Source of the DNA: Acidobacteriota bacterium
GTDB taxonomy: Bacteria > Acidobacteriota > Thermoanaerobaculia > UBA5066 > Gp7-AA6
Direction: 5' to 3'
NCBI GenBank assembly: GCA_003222385.1
Contig: QHVV01000112.1
Location: 17,286 to 73,869, forward strand
Length of the DNA: 56,584 nt
This document shows positions 7,241 to 15,924 of the stretch, one piece after another. The position numbers were made by a program, and so were the translations under genes. Within the stretch, counting starts at the first letter, position 1. Each line of letters opens with the position of its first letter. Under the pieces are notes generated by a model. It saw nothing but the letters and a program-made list of their open reading frames with translations. It was not told the DNA's origin and ran no database searches.

Positions 7241-8172
7241 ACCTCGCCGCGCGCGAGCTCCTCCTCGCCGCCCGACTCGACCGGCTCTCCCGCTCCTACG
7301 CTCCGGCGGCCGGCGAGACCGACCCGATCCGCTCACCCGCGCGCTATCGGCGTCCGGAAGACCGCGAGGTCGCGGCCTGGATCGCGTCGGCGTTCGCCTA
7401 CGGCCGGGTCGAGACGATCCTCTCCTCGGTCGACCGGATCTTGGAAGCGCTCGGTCCGCGCCCGGCCGAAAGGCTCGACCGGATCGCCGACTTCCGCCGG
7501 TTCGCTCGGGAAGAGCTCGCGGGATTCCGGCACCGCTTCCACTCCTCGCTCGACGCCTCGGCGCTCCTCTACGCGATCGCGCGGGCGCGCGCGGAGGCCG
7601 GATCGGTGCGCGCCTTCTTCGAACGGGAGTATCGGGCGGAGGAGAGAGACGTCGGCGGGCTTCTCTCGCGGGTGACGCGCCGGATTCTCGCGTTCGACTG
7701 GCGGCCCGCGATCCGCCGGCGAACGCTGCCGGAACGCTCCGCGATCCGGTTCTTCTTCCCGGACCCGGCGTCCGGGTCGGCGTGCAAGCGTTGGAACCTC
7801 TATCTCCGCTGGATGGTCCGGAAAGACGCGCTCGACTTTGGACTCTGGCCCGGGATTCCGGCGAGCCGGCTCGTGATCCCGACCGACACGCACGTGCACC
7901 GGGTCGCGAGGAGGCTCAATCTCACTCGCCGCAAAGCGGCGGACTGGAAGACCGCACGCGAAATTACCGATCGTCTGGCGCGTTTCGACCCGGACGATCC
8001 GGTGCGCTACGACTACGCGCTCTGCGAGATCGGGACGCTCGGGATCTGTCGCACGTCGCTCGCGGCTTCGAAATGCGGCGAATGCCCAGTCGCCGAGGGC
8101 TGCCCCGCCGGCCGGCGGCGGCTTCGGATTTTCCTCATCCCGAGCGCAGCGAGGGATCTCTCGGTCGCATGA
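7234..8172 (+). CDS. TIGR02757 family (DUF2400) protein
   Basis: Conserved protein of 312 residues related to helix-hairpin-helix DNA glycosylases; the family has no settled function. Visible family segments are DREVAAWIASAFAYGRVETIL, CKRWNLYLRWMVRKD, PTDTHVHRVARRLNLT and DPVRYDYALCEIG. The C-terminus has four cysteines, CRTSLAASKCGECPVAEGC (C-x8-C-x2-C-x5-C), resembling the endonuclease III [4Fe-4S] loop with a slightly longer first spacing. The start is GTG 7234, with a -10-like box 12 bases upstream and no ribosome site. The last dozen residues (IPSAARDLS) come from a dispersed repeat. The gene overlaps the TlpA-like gene by ATGA. Confidence 0.88.
   Translation: MSNLAARELLLAARLDRLSRSYAPAAGETDPIRSPARYRRPEDREVAAWIASAFAYGRVETILSSVDRILEALGPRPAERLDRIADFRRFAREELAGFRHRFHSSLDASALLYAIARARAEAGSVRAFFEREYRAEERDVGGLLSRVTRRILAFDWRPAIRRRTLPERSAIRFFFPDPASGSACKRWNLYLRWMVRKDALDFGLWPGIPASRLVIPTDTHVHRVARRLNLTRRKAADWKTAREITDRLARFDPDDPVRYDYALCEIGTLGICRTSLAASKCGECPVAEGCPAGRRRLRIFLIPSAARDLSVA
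8135..8160. repeat. SAARDL-type dispersed repeat at a gene end
   Basis: The stretch centred on CCGAGCGCAGCGAGGGATCT encodes PSAARDL in one frame and HPERSEGS in another. I recognise this motif from many unrelated bacterial genomes as an intergenic repeat read into proteins. Here it supplies the end of the TIGR02757 protein. Only one copy is seen in the window. Confidence 0.6.
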
Positions 8173-8705
8173 GAGCCCGAAGCCTCCTGACGGTGGCGAC
8201 CGCCGTCGCGCTCGCGGTCGTCGGCACGCTCTGGATCCGTTCGCTCGTGCCTCCCGAGTCGCCGACCGGATCGCTCGCGTTCCTCTCGGCGGCGCGAGAG
8301 CTTCCAATCTACAGCCGCTCGGGCGGGAAGATCGACCTCGCGCGGGAGAAGGGGCGATTCATCATCGTGCACTTCTGGGCGACGTGGTGTCCGCCCTGCG
8401 TCGACGAGATCCCCGCTCTTTCGCGATTCTGGGCGAAATATGGCGGCCGGGACGACCTCGTTCTCTACTCGATCTCGGTCGACAAGGACTGGAAGACGAT
8501 CGACGCGTTCACCGCCCGGAACCCGAACCGGCTGCCGGTCTACCGCGACCCCGACGGCAGGACGTCGACGCGCTTCGGAACGAGCCAGTATCCCGAGACG
8601 TACATCACGAACCGGGCCGGGCGCGTGCTCTATCGCGTGCAGGGCGCGGTGTCGTGGGACGACCCGGAGGTGCGCCGCCGGATCGACCAGCTCCTGGCGT
8701 CGTAG
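8169..8705 (+). CDS. TlpA/ResA-like thioredoxin-fold protein
   Basis: Membrane-anchored thiol-disulfide protein of 178 residues. An N-terminal hydrophobic helix (LLTVATAVALAVVGTLWI) acts as an uncleaved anchor or signal. The thioredoxin fold follows with the redox centre FWATWCPPCVDEIPAL and the cis-Pro region SQYPETYITN. Proteins of this type reduce cysteines of apocytochromes c or other exported proteins. The ATG overlaps the preceding TGA as ATGA, so it is co-translated with the TIGR02757 gene. No cytochrome maturation gene is adjacent, although a multiheme cytochrome lies 2 kb away. Confidence 0.92.
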   Translation: MRARSLLTVATAVALAVVGTLWIRSLVPPESPTGSLAFLSAARELPIYSRSGGKIDLAREKGRFIIVHFWATWCPPCVDEIPALSRFWAKYGGRDDLVLYSISVDKDWKTIDAFTARNPNRLPVYRDPDGRTSTRFGTSQYPETYITNRAGRVLYRVQGAVSWDDPEVRRRIDQLLAS

Positions 8706-8735
8706 CTTGTCGGAGCGCGACCGGTCCCGCGCGCC

Positions 8736-9818
8736 TCAGCTTCTCCGGATTTCGCCGGCGCCGCCCCTCTCTCCTATCGCCGACACGTAGAGATCCGCCA
8801 CCTTCGGCGCGATGACCTGCAGGTCGTACTCGCTCTCGACGCGGCGGCGCGCGATCTCGCCCATGACGCGGCGCTTCTCCGGGAATCGGAGGAGGAACCG
8901 GAGGGAATCGAGCCACGCCTTCGGATCCGAGGCCAGGAAGCCGGTCGCGCCCGGGACCACGACCGTCCGATTCATGCCGACCGGAGATGCGACGGCGGGC
9001 AGGCCGGCGGCCATGTACTGCAAAAGCTTGAAGGCTCCCTTTCCGGCAGCCCAGGCGTCATCGGACAGCGGCATCAACCCGACGTCCGACGTCGCGAGGG
9101 CGGCCGCTTCGGTCGCGTCCGACCAGAACAGCCGCTCGAGCCGGAGCTCCGGCCATTGCGGAAAACGGTTGCAGACGACGCGCAGACGCAGGTCGGGCAT
9201 CTCCCGCGAAAGCTCCTGGAGCGGCGCGCGAACCAGATCGAGGTAAGGGAGGTTTCCCGGCTGTCCGATCCAGACGAGTCGGTTCCCGGTCCGCGGGACG
9301 TCGGGCGAGTATCGCGAGACGTCCACCGCCGTCGGAACGAGTTCGACGCGGCGCGCCCAGCGCTTCGCCTCGCGCGCGAGGGCCGGACTTCCCACCACGA
9401 CCAGGTCGGCCGCGCGGCACGTCGCAGCGAACTTGCTCCGGCGGAAGAAGGAGTCGTCCGGCGCTTTGCCGGGGAGCTCCGGCTTTCCCAGAAAGATCGC
9501 GTCGACGAAGTCGTAGACGATTCGACGCGCGGCGCGGCGCACGATGCGCGCCTCGAAAGGCAGCAGCTTCAGCTTCGCGATCACCAGGAGATCGATTTCC
9601 CGCAACCGCGCGAGCCTCTCGAGGACGCGCGTGGCGTAACGCCGGCGCGGGAAGACCTCCGTGCGGCAAATGAATCCCCGGGCTTCCAGGGTCGGGAAGA
9701 GCGCCGCTAGACGATGGCGAAAAGAGGGAGCCTCGGGGTCGTGAACCCAGAAGTCGATGGTCCGGGGCTTTGTATCGGGCGAGACCGCGCGGGCGATCCG
9801 TTCGGACGCGGAGGACAT
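8736..9818 (-). CDS. GT4-family glycosyltransferase
   Basis: GT-B fold glycosyltransferase of 360 residues. The N-terminal domain has LRE-IDLLVIAKLKLLPFEA and VYDFVDAIF, followed by a group-1-type C-terminal donor-binding domain: RLVWIGQPGNLPYL, SDVGLMPLSDDAWAAGKGAFKLLQYMAAGLPAVASPVGMN, then GATGFLASDP. The G-K-x(n)-K-x2-QYMAAGLP-V-A-S-P pattern is the nucleotide-sugar site. Its substrate is unknown; it could build a surface glycan or glycolipid. It follows the Nei/Fpg gene on the minus strand with a 93-base gap, at the end of the respiratory gene block. Confidence 0.88.
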   Translation of the reverse strand: MSSASERIARAVSPDTKPRTIDFWVHDPEAPSFRHRLAALFPTLEARGFICRTEVFPRRRYATRVLERLARLREIDLLVIAKLKLLPFEARIVRRAARRIVYDFVDAIFLGKPELPGKAPDDSFFRRSKFAATCRAADLVVVGSPALAREAKRWARRVELVPTAVDVSRYSPDVPRTGNRLVWIGQPGNLPYLDLVRAPLQELSREMPDLRLRVVCNRFPQWPELRLERLFWSDATEAAALATSDVGLMPLSDDAWAAGKGAFKLLQYMAAGLPAVASPVGMNRTVVVPGATGFLASDPKAWLDSLRFLLRFPEKRRVMGEIARRRVESEYDLQVIAPKVADLYVSAIGERGGAGEIRRS

Positions 9819-9911
9819 GTCGCGGCGATGATCTCGCGAAGATGCGGCGCGGTCTTCAGCGGAGCGAAAGAAATCTGTAAGAAATGTAACGGGTCGAACC
9901 CTCCGCCGGAG

Positions 9912-10751
9912 TCATCGTTGCAAGGCGCGCGCCGCCGGTTTCCGCCGCGGCGCTTTCGGCTGGCACTCCGGGCACGCGAACATGCGCCGTCCCGAGAGCG
10001 GCATCTCGCGCAGCCTCGATCCGCACCGCCGGCAGATCGTCTGACCGTAGACGTAGAAGTCGTCGTCTTCCGGAGAGCGGGACGCGAGCGCCCGCGGATG
10101 CGCTTCCTCGCCGGGGGCGACCGTGACGGTTCCCTCGCCGACGCCGCGCTGCATGAGCTCCCGAAGCGTGTCCCACAGCGCGCCCCATTCTTCGGCTGAC
10201 AGTCTTCTCCAGGGGCGCAGCGGATGGATGCCCGTCAGGAAGAGCGCCTCGTTGCGGTAGATGTTGCCGATTCCCGCGACGACGCGCTGGTCGAGGAGCG
10301 CATCGCCGATGGAGCGCTCGGGGCGAGCGTCGAGCGCCGCCCGGACGCCGTCGGGATCCGCGTCACCGCGGAGAGGATCCGGGCCGAGCCGCGCGAGGAT
10401 CGCGCGCCGCTTCTCCTCGGTTATGAGCTCGCACATCGGCGGCCCGATCAGGTCGACCGTGACCGGCGGCGCAGCGAGCCGGAGGCGGACACTCGGACGG
10501 GCGCGGGGGGCGTTCCCCTCGAATCGATGGAACTCTCCCGCCATCCCGAGGTGGACGTGGACGATGCGATCCCCTTCCCAGAAGTGGAACAGGTGCTTCC
10601 CGTGCGCGTCGGCGCGCACGAACCGGCGCCGATCGAGCCTCCGCGCTTCCCGCGCGAACCTGCCCTGCGGAGACCGCGCGCGAACGAGACGGCCGCCGAA
10701 GTCCTTCGTGTGCTGCCGCGCGAGGCGGTGGATGGTGTTGCCTTCGGGCAT
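9912..10751 (-). CDS. Nei/Fpg-family DNA glycosylase (endonuclease VIII-like)
   Basis: Bifunctional DNA glycosylase/AP lyase for oxidised bases, 279 residues. The N-terminus MPEGNTIHR supplies the catalytic Pro2 and Glu3; PEGNT rather than PELPE places it near Nei2-type enzymes. The helix-two-turn-helix segment is LDQRVVAGIGNIYRNEALF, and the C-terminal zinc finger reads CRRCGSRLREMPLSGRRMFACPEC. It lies 63 bases after the 35-residue membrane protein gene in the same direction, so it may be transcribed with the respiratory operon without sharing a function. It continues past the zinc finger with a basic tail. Confidence 0.93.
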   Translation of the reverse strand: MPEGNTIHRLARQHTKDFGGRLVRARSPQGRFAREARRLDRRRFVRADAHGKHLFHFWEGDRIVHVHLGMAGEFHRFEGNAPRARPSVRLRLAAPPVTVDLIGPPMCELITEEKRRAILARLGPDPLRGDADPDGVRAALDARPERSIGDALLDQRVVAGIGNIYRNEALFLTGIHPLRPWRRLSAEEWGALWDTLRELMQRGVGEGTVTVAPGEEAHPRALASRSPEDDDFYVYGQTICRRCGSRLREMPLSGRRMFACPECQPKAPRRKPAARALQR

Positions 10752-10814
10752 CGCGTTCCGACGATAACCCGCCGCGGAAATCGTGCTGTCTCCCCTGGAT
10801 GCTCCCGAGGCGTT

Positions 10815-10922
10815 TTACGGACGATTCCGCCGTTCCCGCATCAGCCAGAGGAACAGGACGAGCGCCGCCGCGGCGAGACCCAGGCTTGCCCAGTAGAGAG
10901 CGACGTCGAGGGCGCCGGGCAT
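10815..10922 (-). CDS. 35-residue single-span membrane protein, candidate subunit of the bc-type complex
   Basis: Very short gene found by reading the gap after the octaheme gene. The protein MPGALDVALYWASLGLAA... has one hydrophobic helix (about residues 7-28), then the positive tail MRERRNRP, so the C-terminus should face the cytoplasm. The ATG lies 12 bases after the octaheme stop, with a weak GGCGGAG site upstream. Size, topology and position resemble small accessory subunits of respiratory complexes, such as CcoQ/CydX-like or PetG/PetN-like peptides, but no homology is claimed. Coding is inferred from the clean hydrophobic profile and tight spacing. Confidence 0.6.
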   Translation of the reverse strand: MPGALDVALYWASLGLAAAALVLFLWLMRERRNRP

Positions 10923-10934
10923 GCTCCGCCGGAG

Positions 10935-13900
10935 TCAGCGCCCCGCCGGGTTCGGGAGAGTTCGACCGCCGGTCGACCGGGCGGTCCGCGCCGCGGGCGT
11001 CGGAACAGGGTTCGCGGGAGCCTCGGCCGCCGGTCCCGCCGGTGCGCTTCCGCCGTTGATGCCGACCGACCAGACATAGTCGCGCAGCGCCTTCGTGACC
11101 TGGTCGGGGTCCGAGAGAAACGATTTCGCCCTGTCGTCGCCGCCCAGGAGCCGCGCGAACTCGGCGCGGTCGGCCGCGAAAGTCGGCGCGTCGAGAAGCG
11201 CGGCGATCGGCGAGGTGCGCTTGCCGTCGTCCCCCTTCGGAAAGTTCGTCGGCATCCGCGTCCCCGGCATCCACTCGTCGGGCCGCTTGATCCAGTCGGA
11301 GATCCAGTCGTGGCGCAGGCGTGTCGACGCCATCTGCAGGTTCGGCGCGAGAGACGCGCGGTCGACGCCGGGCGCGTTCATCTCCTGCTCGTTGCGGGGG
11401 TGACACTGCTTGCAGCGCAGGAGCTCGAAGACCTTCTTCCCCGCGGCCCACCGGCCCGGCTCGGCCACGTAGTCGCGGGCGAGGAAGGGATACGAAGAGC
11501 GGTCGAGCGAGGCGAAGTATCGGGTCAGGTCATTCAGCTCGGCGGCGGTGAAACCGAACGTCGGCATGTGGACTTCGAGCCACGGCCGGATCTGGCCGGT
11601 TTTCGGCGCTTTCAGGAACGAGAAGAGCCAGTCGCTCTGCACCTTCGCGCCCTCTCCCTGGATGATCGGCGGAGCGAGCGACGTGTCCGCGACCACCGAC
11701 CGGAAGGAACCGCCGTATCCCTCGATGACGTGGCAGCCCAGACAGTTGTGGTTCTTGACGATCCGGCGCCCACGCTCGATGGCTTCTTCCCGGGGCGAGA
11801 GTCTCTTGCGCGCGTTCGGAGCGGCGTTTAGCTCCTGGAATCCGAGGACGACCGTCACGACCCGGTCGCGCTCGCTCTGCGAGAGGTGGAAGTCGGGCAT
11901 CCGAGCCTTCTCTTCCCAGCCGCGGGCGCGGTCCCGATCGAAGATCCGGGGGCTGTGCACCTTCATGTCGAACCAGTCGTGGCGCGTGTGCGGGAGATCG
12001 ATGAAACCGAAATCGAGCAGATGGACGGCTTTCGAGCCTTCCTCGGTCAGCTCCGTCCCGATCGGTTTCGCGTCTTCGAAGCCCGGGATCTTGTGGCACG
12101 CGAAGCAGCCGTAGTGCGCAATCAGCTTTTCCCCCGCGTACACCTGCTTGGAATGCAGGTCCATCTTCGCGAGAGCCGCCTTCGCGTCCAGCATGGTCTT
12201 GTCCGCCATCTCGAAGTACAGCGAGATGCGGTCGAGCGCCCCGGCATCGATCGCCGGGAGCGCCGTCTGTTCGAACGCGGGCGGTGCCTTCAGCGTCGAC
12301 AGGTACTCGGCGATGTCGAGCGCGTCCTGCGGCGTCAGGCGCAGGTTCGGCATCTTCGTGTCGGGGTTCCACGCCTTGGGGTCCAGGATCCAGCGGTAGA
12401 TCCAGTCGCGGCTCGCCTTGCTCCCGATGCCCGTCAGGTTGGGCCCGAACTGACGGTATGTCCCGGTCAGATCGCGCCGCGCGTTCGGGTCGGCCAGGTG
12501 GCAGCCGAAACACCCGCGGTCCGAGAAGAGCTTCTGCCCGCGCGAGGCGTCTCCCCGGCCGGCGACCGCGGCGACGTCCGCCGGATGCGACTTGTCGAAG
12601 AGATATGTCACGATCGCGTTGACCATGACGTCGTTCTCGATCCGCCCCTGCTCGTTCATCCTCTTCTGCGCGACTGTCGGCGCGCGAGGGCCCGAGACGT
12701 TCACGAAGTTCTCCAGGTAGAAGAACTGAGGCATCCGCGTCGAGGCGCGAAAAGCGTCCGGCCGCATCACCCACCGCGTCGCCCAATCGCGCGTCACCTT
12801 GGATGCCACCTTCTCCAGAGACGGCCCGACCTTCGGAAGATTCTGGCGATCCAGCCCTTCGATTCGGTGACACCCCCAGCAGCCCAGGTCCTCGACCGTC
12901 TTCATTCCGGCGTCGAGCGTCGGCGCCTCGCGGAAATTCGTCTCCTCGGAATGGCAGCGGTAGCAGCCCGCCTCCGTGTATTTCATCGGGAGGATCGGGG
13001 TGTCGTTGAAGCGATCGAACTTCCACCCGAGCGCCCGCGTCCACCGCCCTTCCTCGCGCGGGTTCTCCGGCGAGTGGCCCGCCGACCAGAACGAGGTCGA
13101 GCGGTCGCGGCCGCCGTGACACGGGCTGCAGCCAAACAGGTTGTACGGGTGCGGCGACTCCGTCCCGACCATGAGTTCCTGGCGGGGATGGCTGCGGAAG
13201 ACTTCGTTCAGCTTTGGATCGTCGAACCCCTTGCGGTCCGCTCCGATGTGGCAGGTCTCGCACCGGTCGATCCGGGGAATCCGCATGAAGTTGACGTTGA
13301 TGAAGTGGTCGGGCAGCTGGACCTGCTGCACCCGGAGCGAAGGGTTGACCATGTCGAGGATCGGCGAGTTGCGGAGCTTGAAGATCGTGTCCTCCTGAAG
13401 ACTCGCCAGGCGCTTCAGCGAGGTTCGATAGTCGGACGTCAGCTTTTCGAACTCGGTCTGGACGTCCTCGCGCCGGGCGACCAGAGTCTCCCGGGCGGCC
13501 TTCGCCGAGGTCTCGGCCTGTTGCAGGCGCGCCAGCCGCAGCCGCCGGCCCTCGAACTCGCGCTCGAGCTCGTCCAAGCCCCGCTTCTGTTTCGAGGCCG
13601 AGCGGGGGGCAGTCGCGAGCGCGTTCTCGTACTTGTAGCGCTGTGCGTCGAGCGATGCCTTCGTAAACTTCGCCTGCTGGTCCGCGAGGTAAATCTGCGG
13701 CGAGAGGTCTTTTAACTTCTTGTCGAGCCGCGCCAGCTCCCGGCGGTGCGCGGCGAGCTGCTTGTTCGCCTCGATCATCCGGGCCCGGAGGCGCGCCCTC
13801 TCTTCGCCGAGCGCCGTCCTTCGTGCAGCGAGCGCCGCCTCGCGGGCCTTCCGCGCGTCGATCCGGGCGAACGCTCGCTGAATCCGCTTCCAGCCGCGCG

Positions 13901-14027
13901 AATAGTCCTCGACGACCATGCCGATGAAGACGACGGTCAGGACGATCCCGGTCGCCGCGAAGACGCGGTTCAGCTTCGAGATGTTGTAGTGATGATCGAT
14001 CGGCTCGGCGGGCGAACGGCGGGGCAT
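10935..14027 (-). CDS. Membrane-tethered octaheme c-type cytochrome with long coiled coil
   Basis: A 1030-residue electron carrier. An N-terminal helix (about residues 19-42) anchors it. Residues about 45-210 are Arg/Glu/Leu/Ala-rich heptad-like sequence, a probable coiled coil. Eight CxxCH heme sites follow: CETCH (~257), CSPCH (~300), CYRCH (~356), CWGCH (~383), CFGCH (~507), CFACH (~641), CLGCH (~761) and CKQCH (~873). Repeated W-x-W-x5-P...MP segments with Met (for example DWIYRWILDPKAWNPDTKMPN) look like serial monoheme cytochrome c domains with Met as the second axial ligand. It directly follows cytochrome b genes, so it probably accepts electrons from the Rieske centre in place of cytochrome c1. 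A low-complexity Ala/Pro tail ends it. Confidence 0.93.
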   Translation of the reverse strand: MPRRSPAEPIDHHYNISKLNRVFAATGIVLTVVFIGMVVEDYSRGWKRIQRAFARIDARKAREAALAARRTALGEERARLRARMIEANKQLAAHRRELARLDKKLKDLSPQIYLADQQAKFTKASLDAQRYKYENALATAPRSASKQKRGLDELEREFEGRRLRLARLQQAETSAKAARETLVARREDVQTEFEKLTSDYRTSLKRLASLQEDTIFKLRNSPILDMVNPSLRVQQVQLPDHFINVNFMRIPRIDRCETCHIGADRKGFDDPKLNEVFRSHPRQELMVGTESPHPYNLFGCSPCHGGRDRSTSFWSAGHSPENPREEGRWTRALGWKFDRFNDTPILPMKYTEAGCYRCHSEETNFREAPTLDAGMKTVEDLGCWGCHRIEGLDRQNLPKVGPSLEKVASKVTRDWATRWVMRPDAFRASTRMPQFFYLENFVNVSGPRAPTVAQKRMNEQGRIENDVMVNAIVTYLFDKSHPADVAAVAGRGDASRGQKLFSDRGCFGCHLADPNARRDLTGTYRQFGPNLTGIGSKASRDWIYRWILDPKAWNPDTKMPNLRLTPQDALDIAEYLSTLKAPPAFEQTALPAIDAGALDRISLYFEMADKTMLDAKAALAKMDLHSKQVYAGEKLIAHYGCFACHKIPGFEDAKPIGTELTEEGSKAVHLLDFGFIDLPHTRHDWFDMKVHSPRIFDRDRARGWEEKARMPDFHLSQSERDRVVTVVLGFQELNAAPNARKRLSPREEAIERGRRIVKNHNCLGCHVIEGYGGSFRSVVADTSLAPPIIQGEGAKVQSDWLFSFLKAPKTGQIRPWLEVHMPTFGFTAAELNDLTRYFASLDRSSYPFLARDYVAEPGRWAAGKKVFELLRCKQCHPRNEQEMNAPGVDRASLAPNLQMASTRLRHDWISDWIKRPDEWMPGTRMPTNFPKGDDGKRTSPIAALLDAPTFAADRAEFARLLGGDDRAKSFLSDPDQVTKALRDYVWSVGINGGSAPAGPAAEAPANPVPTPAARTARSTGGRTLPNPAGR

Positions 14028-14031
14028 CGTT

Positions 14032-15117
14032 TCAGATGTTGAAGCTGGCTTCCGGGATGTTCACGATGTACTTCAGGTTGAAGATCCAGCGCAGGTACAT
14101 CTTGATCGGCAGCGCCAGCATGATGAGCGCGAGGTTGACGCCGATGAGATACCGGACGATTCCCATCTTTTCGTAGAAGCGGCGCAGGACCGTCTTCGCC
14201 AGGATCGGGGGCAGGAGGCCCATGTAAAGGACGACGAGAGCGAGACCGAAGATCTCGCGGAACAGCCAGAACCCGGGCATCCCGGTCTTGAAGATCTTGA
14301 TCCAGATGATCTCCGAGAGGTTGATGTTGTTGAGCGGCACGAGCTTGTTGATGTCCCAAAACTCGTAAGGCCCGAAGAAGTTCCAATTCGGGCCGCGCAG
14401 GAAGGTCCCGAGCACGATCAGGATGCACCAGAGCACGAGGAAGCCCACGAGGAAGATCGTGATCTCGTAGCGCCTCTCCTTGAACGTGAAGTAGCCGTTG
14501 CCCTTCGGGTTCGTGTCGATGTAGGGGATGGCCATCAGGCCGACGATGATGAGCGACGGCAGCACGACACCCGCCATCCAGGGGTCGTAGTACACCAGGA
14601 TTTCCTGGAGCCCCAGGAAGTACCAGGGCGCCTTCGACGGGTTGGGCGAATCGGTCGGGTTCGCGGGTTCTTCCAACGGCGCCTTCAGGAAGATCGACCA
14701 GACGATCATCACCGCCATCACGACGACGAGACAGATGAGCTCCACGTAGACGAGGTCCGGCCACGAGAAGACCTTCTGTGCGGAGTCCTCCCCCTCGATC
14801 GTCGGCCGGCCTTCCGCGATCCGGCGATCGTTCTCGTAGGCGTTGTGCATCGCCCACCAGAAGAAGAAGCCGACCAAGAAAATCATCCCGACGATTGGGA
14901 CGTTGTCCGGCAGCGTCGCCACCTTGTTGAAGTTAGGGTCGAGGTAGGAGAGCGCGAAGAAGAGGACTCCCCCGATCCCCAGCACGACCCCGCCTCGCTT
15001 CGTCCAGATCGCGCGCACGTTGATCGCGACGATCAACAGAACGAGAGCGACCGTGACGAGGTACTGCGGCGCCGACAGGAAGTTGACGAGACCCCTGGCC
15101 GCGTTGACGATCAGCAT
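14032..15117 (-). CDS. Cytochrome b C-terminal (subunit IV-like) protein
   Basis: Multi-span protein of 361 residues matching the C-terminal half of a split cytochrome b. The quinol-oxidation-site motif family PEWY appears as the variant PSKAPWYFLGLQEIL. At least seven hydrophobic segments are visible, more than the three of plastid subunit IV, including an extra N-terminal pair (TVALVLLIVAINV; VVLGIGGVLFFAL). It sits 13 bases after the N-terminal cytochrome b gene and 4 bases before the octaheme gene, so the three are one operon. It should form the quinol site facing the Rieske protein. Confidence 0.9.
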   Translation of the reverse strand: MLIVNAARGLVNFLSAPQYLVTVALVLLIVAINVRAIWTKRGGVVLGIGGVLFFALSYLDPNFNKVATLPDNVPIVGMIFLVGFFFWWAMHNAYENDRRIAEGRPTIEGEDSAQKVFSWPDLVYVELICLVVVMAVMIVWSIFLKAPLEEPANPTDSPNPSKAPWYFLGLQEILVYYDPWMAGVVLPSLIIVGLMAIPYIDTNPKGNGYFTFKERRYEITIFLVGFLVLWCILIVLGTFLRGPNWNFFGPYEFWDINKLVPLNNINLSEIIWIKIFKTGMPGFWLFREIFGLALVVLYMGLLPPILAKTVLRRFYEKMGIVRYLIGVNLALIMLALPIKMYLRWIFNLKYIVNIPEASFNI

Positions 15118-15130
15118 CGCGGCGAGCGCC

Positions 15131-15886
15131 TCACACCGGACCCGAGATGCCGCCGTCCTTGCGGACGCGCCAGAAATGGACCGCCATCAGAAACGCGGCG
15201 ACGAGCGGGATCCCGACGCAGTGCAGGACGTAGAAGCGCAGGAGCGCGCCGGCTCCGACGAACCTACCGCCGAGCAGGGCGAACCGAGCATCGTTCGAGG
15301 ACGTGACGAGCTGGATGTCTCCGATCTTGAGCAACCCCGCGGCCGGCCCTTCGATCCCGATCAGGGGCGTCGCGGCCGCCATGTTCGAGCCGACCGTGAT
15401 CGCCCAGATCGCGAGCTGGTCCCACGGGAGCAGGTATCCGGTGAACGAAAGGAGGAGCGTCAGGACGAGCAGGATGACGCCGATCACCCAGTTGAACTCC
15501 CGGGGCGGCTTGTAGGAGCCGGTCATGAAGACCCGGAACATGTGGATCCAGACCGTGATCACCATCGCGTGCGCGCCCCAGCGGTGCACCTCCCGCATGA
15601 TCCCGAAGGGGACCTGCTCGCGCAGGTCGAGGATATCCACGAAGGCGTACTCGACGGTCGGGCGGTAGTAGAACATCAGGAGCAGCCCGGTGAAGGTCAG
15701 CACCAGGAACAGGAAGAAGGTCACCCCGCCGGCGCACCATGTGTAACGCATCTTGACGCCCGACTTTCTCGTCTTGACCGGGTGCAGATGCAGCACCACG
15801 TTGCCGAGCATCGCCAGGACCCGCTTGCGGTTCGTGTTCGGAATGCCGACGCGGAAGAGAGACTTCCAGAACTGGCTCTCCACCAC
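15131..15886 (-). CDS. Cytochrome b N-terminal (b6-like) subunit
   Basis: Diheme cytochrome b half of a quinol:cytochrome c oxidoreductase, about 251 residues. Family features are [42 protein letters not shown] (two heme histidines), [18 protein letters not shown] and [24 protein letters not shown] (the partner histidines). The ending [11 protein letters not shown] is common in split b6-type proteins. Two adjacent GTG codons (15886, 15883) are the likely starts; no clear ribosome site is seen. It lies 38 bases after the Rieske gene and immediately before the subunit IV-like gene. Confidence 0.93.
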   Translation of the reverse strand: MVESQFWKSLFRVGIPNTNRKRVLAMLGNVVLHLHPVKTRKSGVKMRYTWCAGGVTFFLFLVLTFTGLLLMFYYRPTVEYAFVDILDLREQVPFGIMREVHRWGAHAMVITVWIHMFRVFMTGSYKPPREFNWVIGVILLVLTLLLSFTGYLLPWDQLAIWAITVGSNMAAATPLIGIEGPAAGLLKIGDIQLVTSSNDARFALLGGRFVGAGALLRFYVLHCVGIPLVAAFLMAVHFWRVRKDGGISGPV

Positions 15887-15924
15887 CGACTGCTGAAAGC
15901 GATTCCAGCGACGACCCAAGACGA

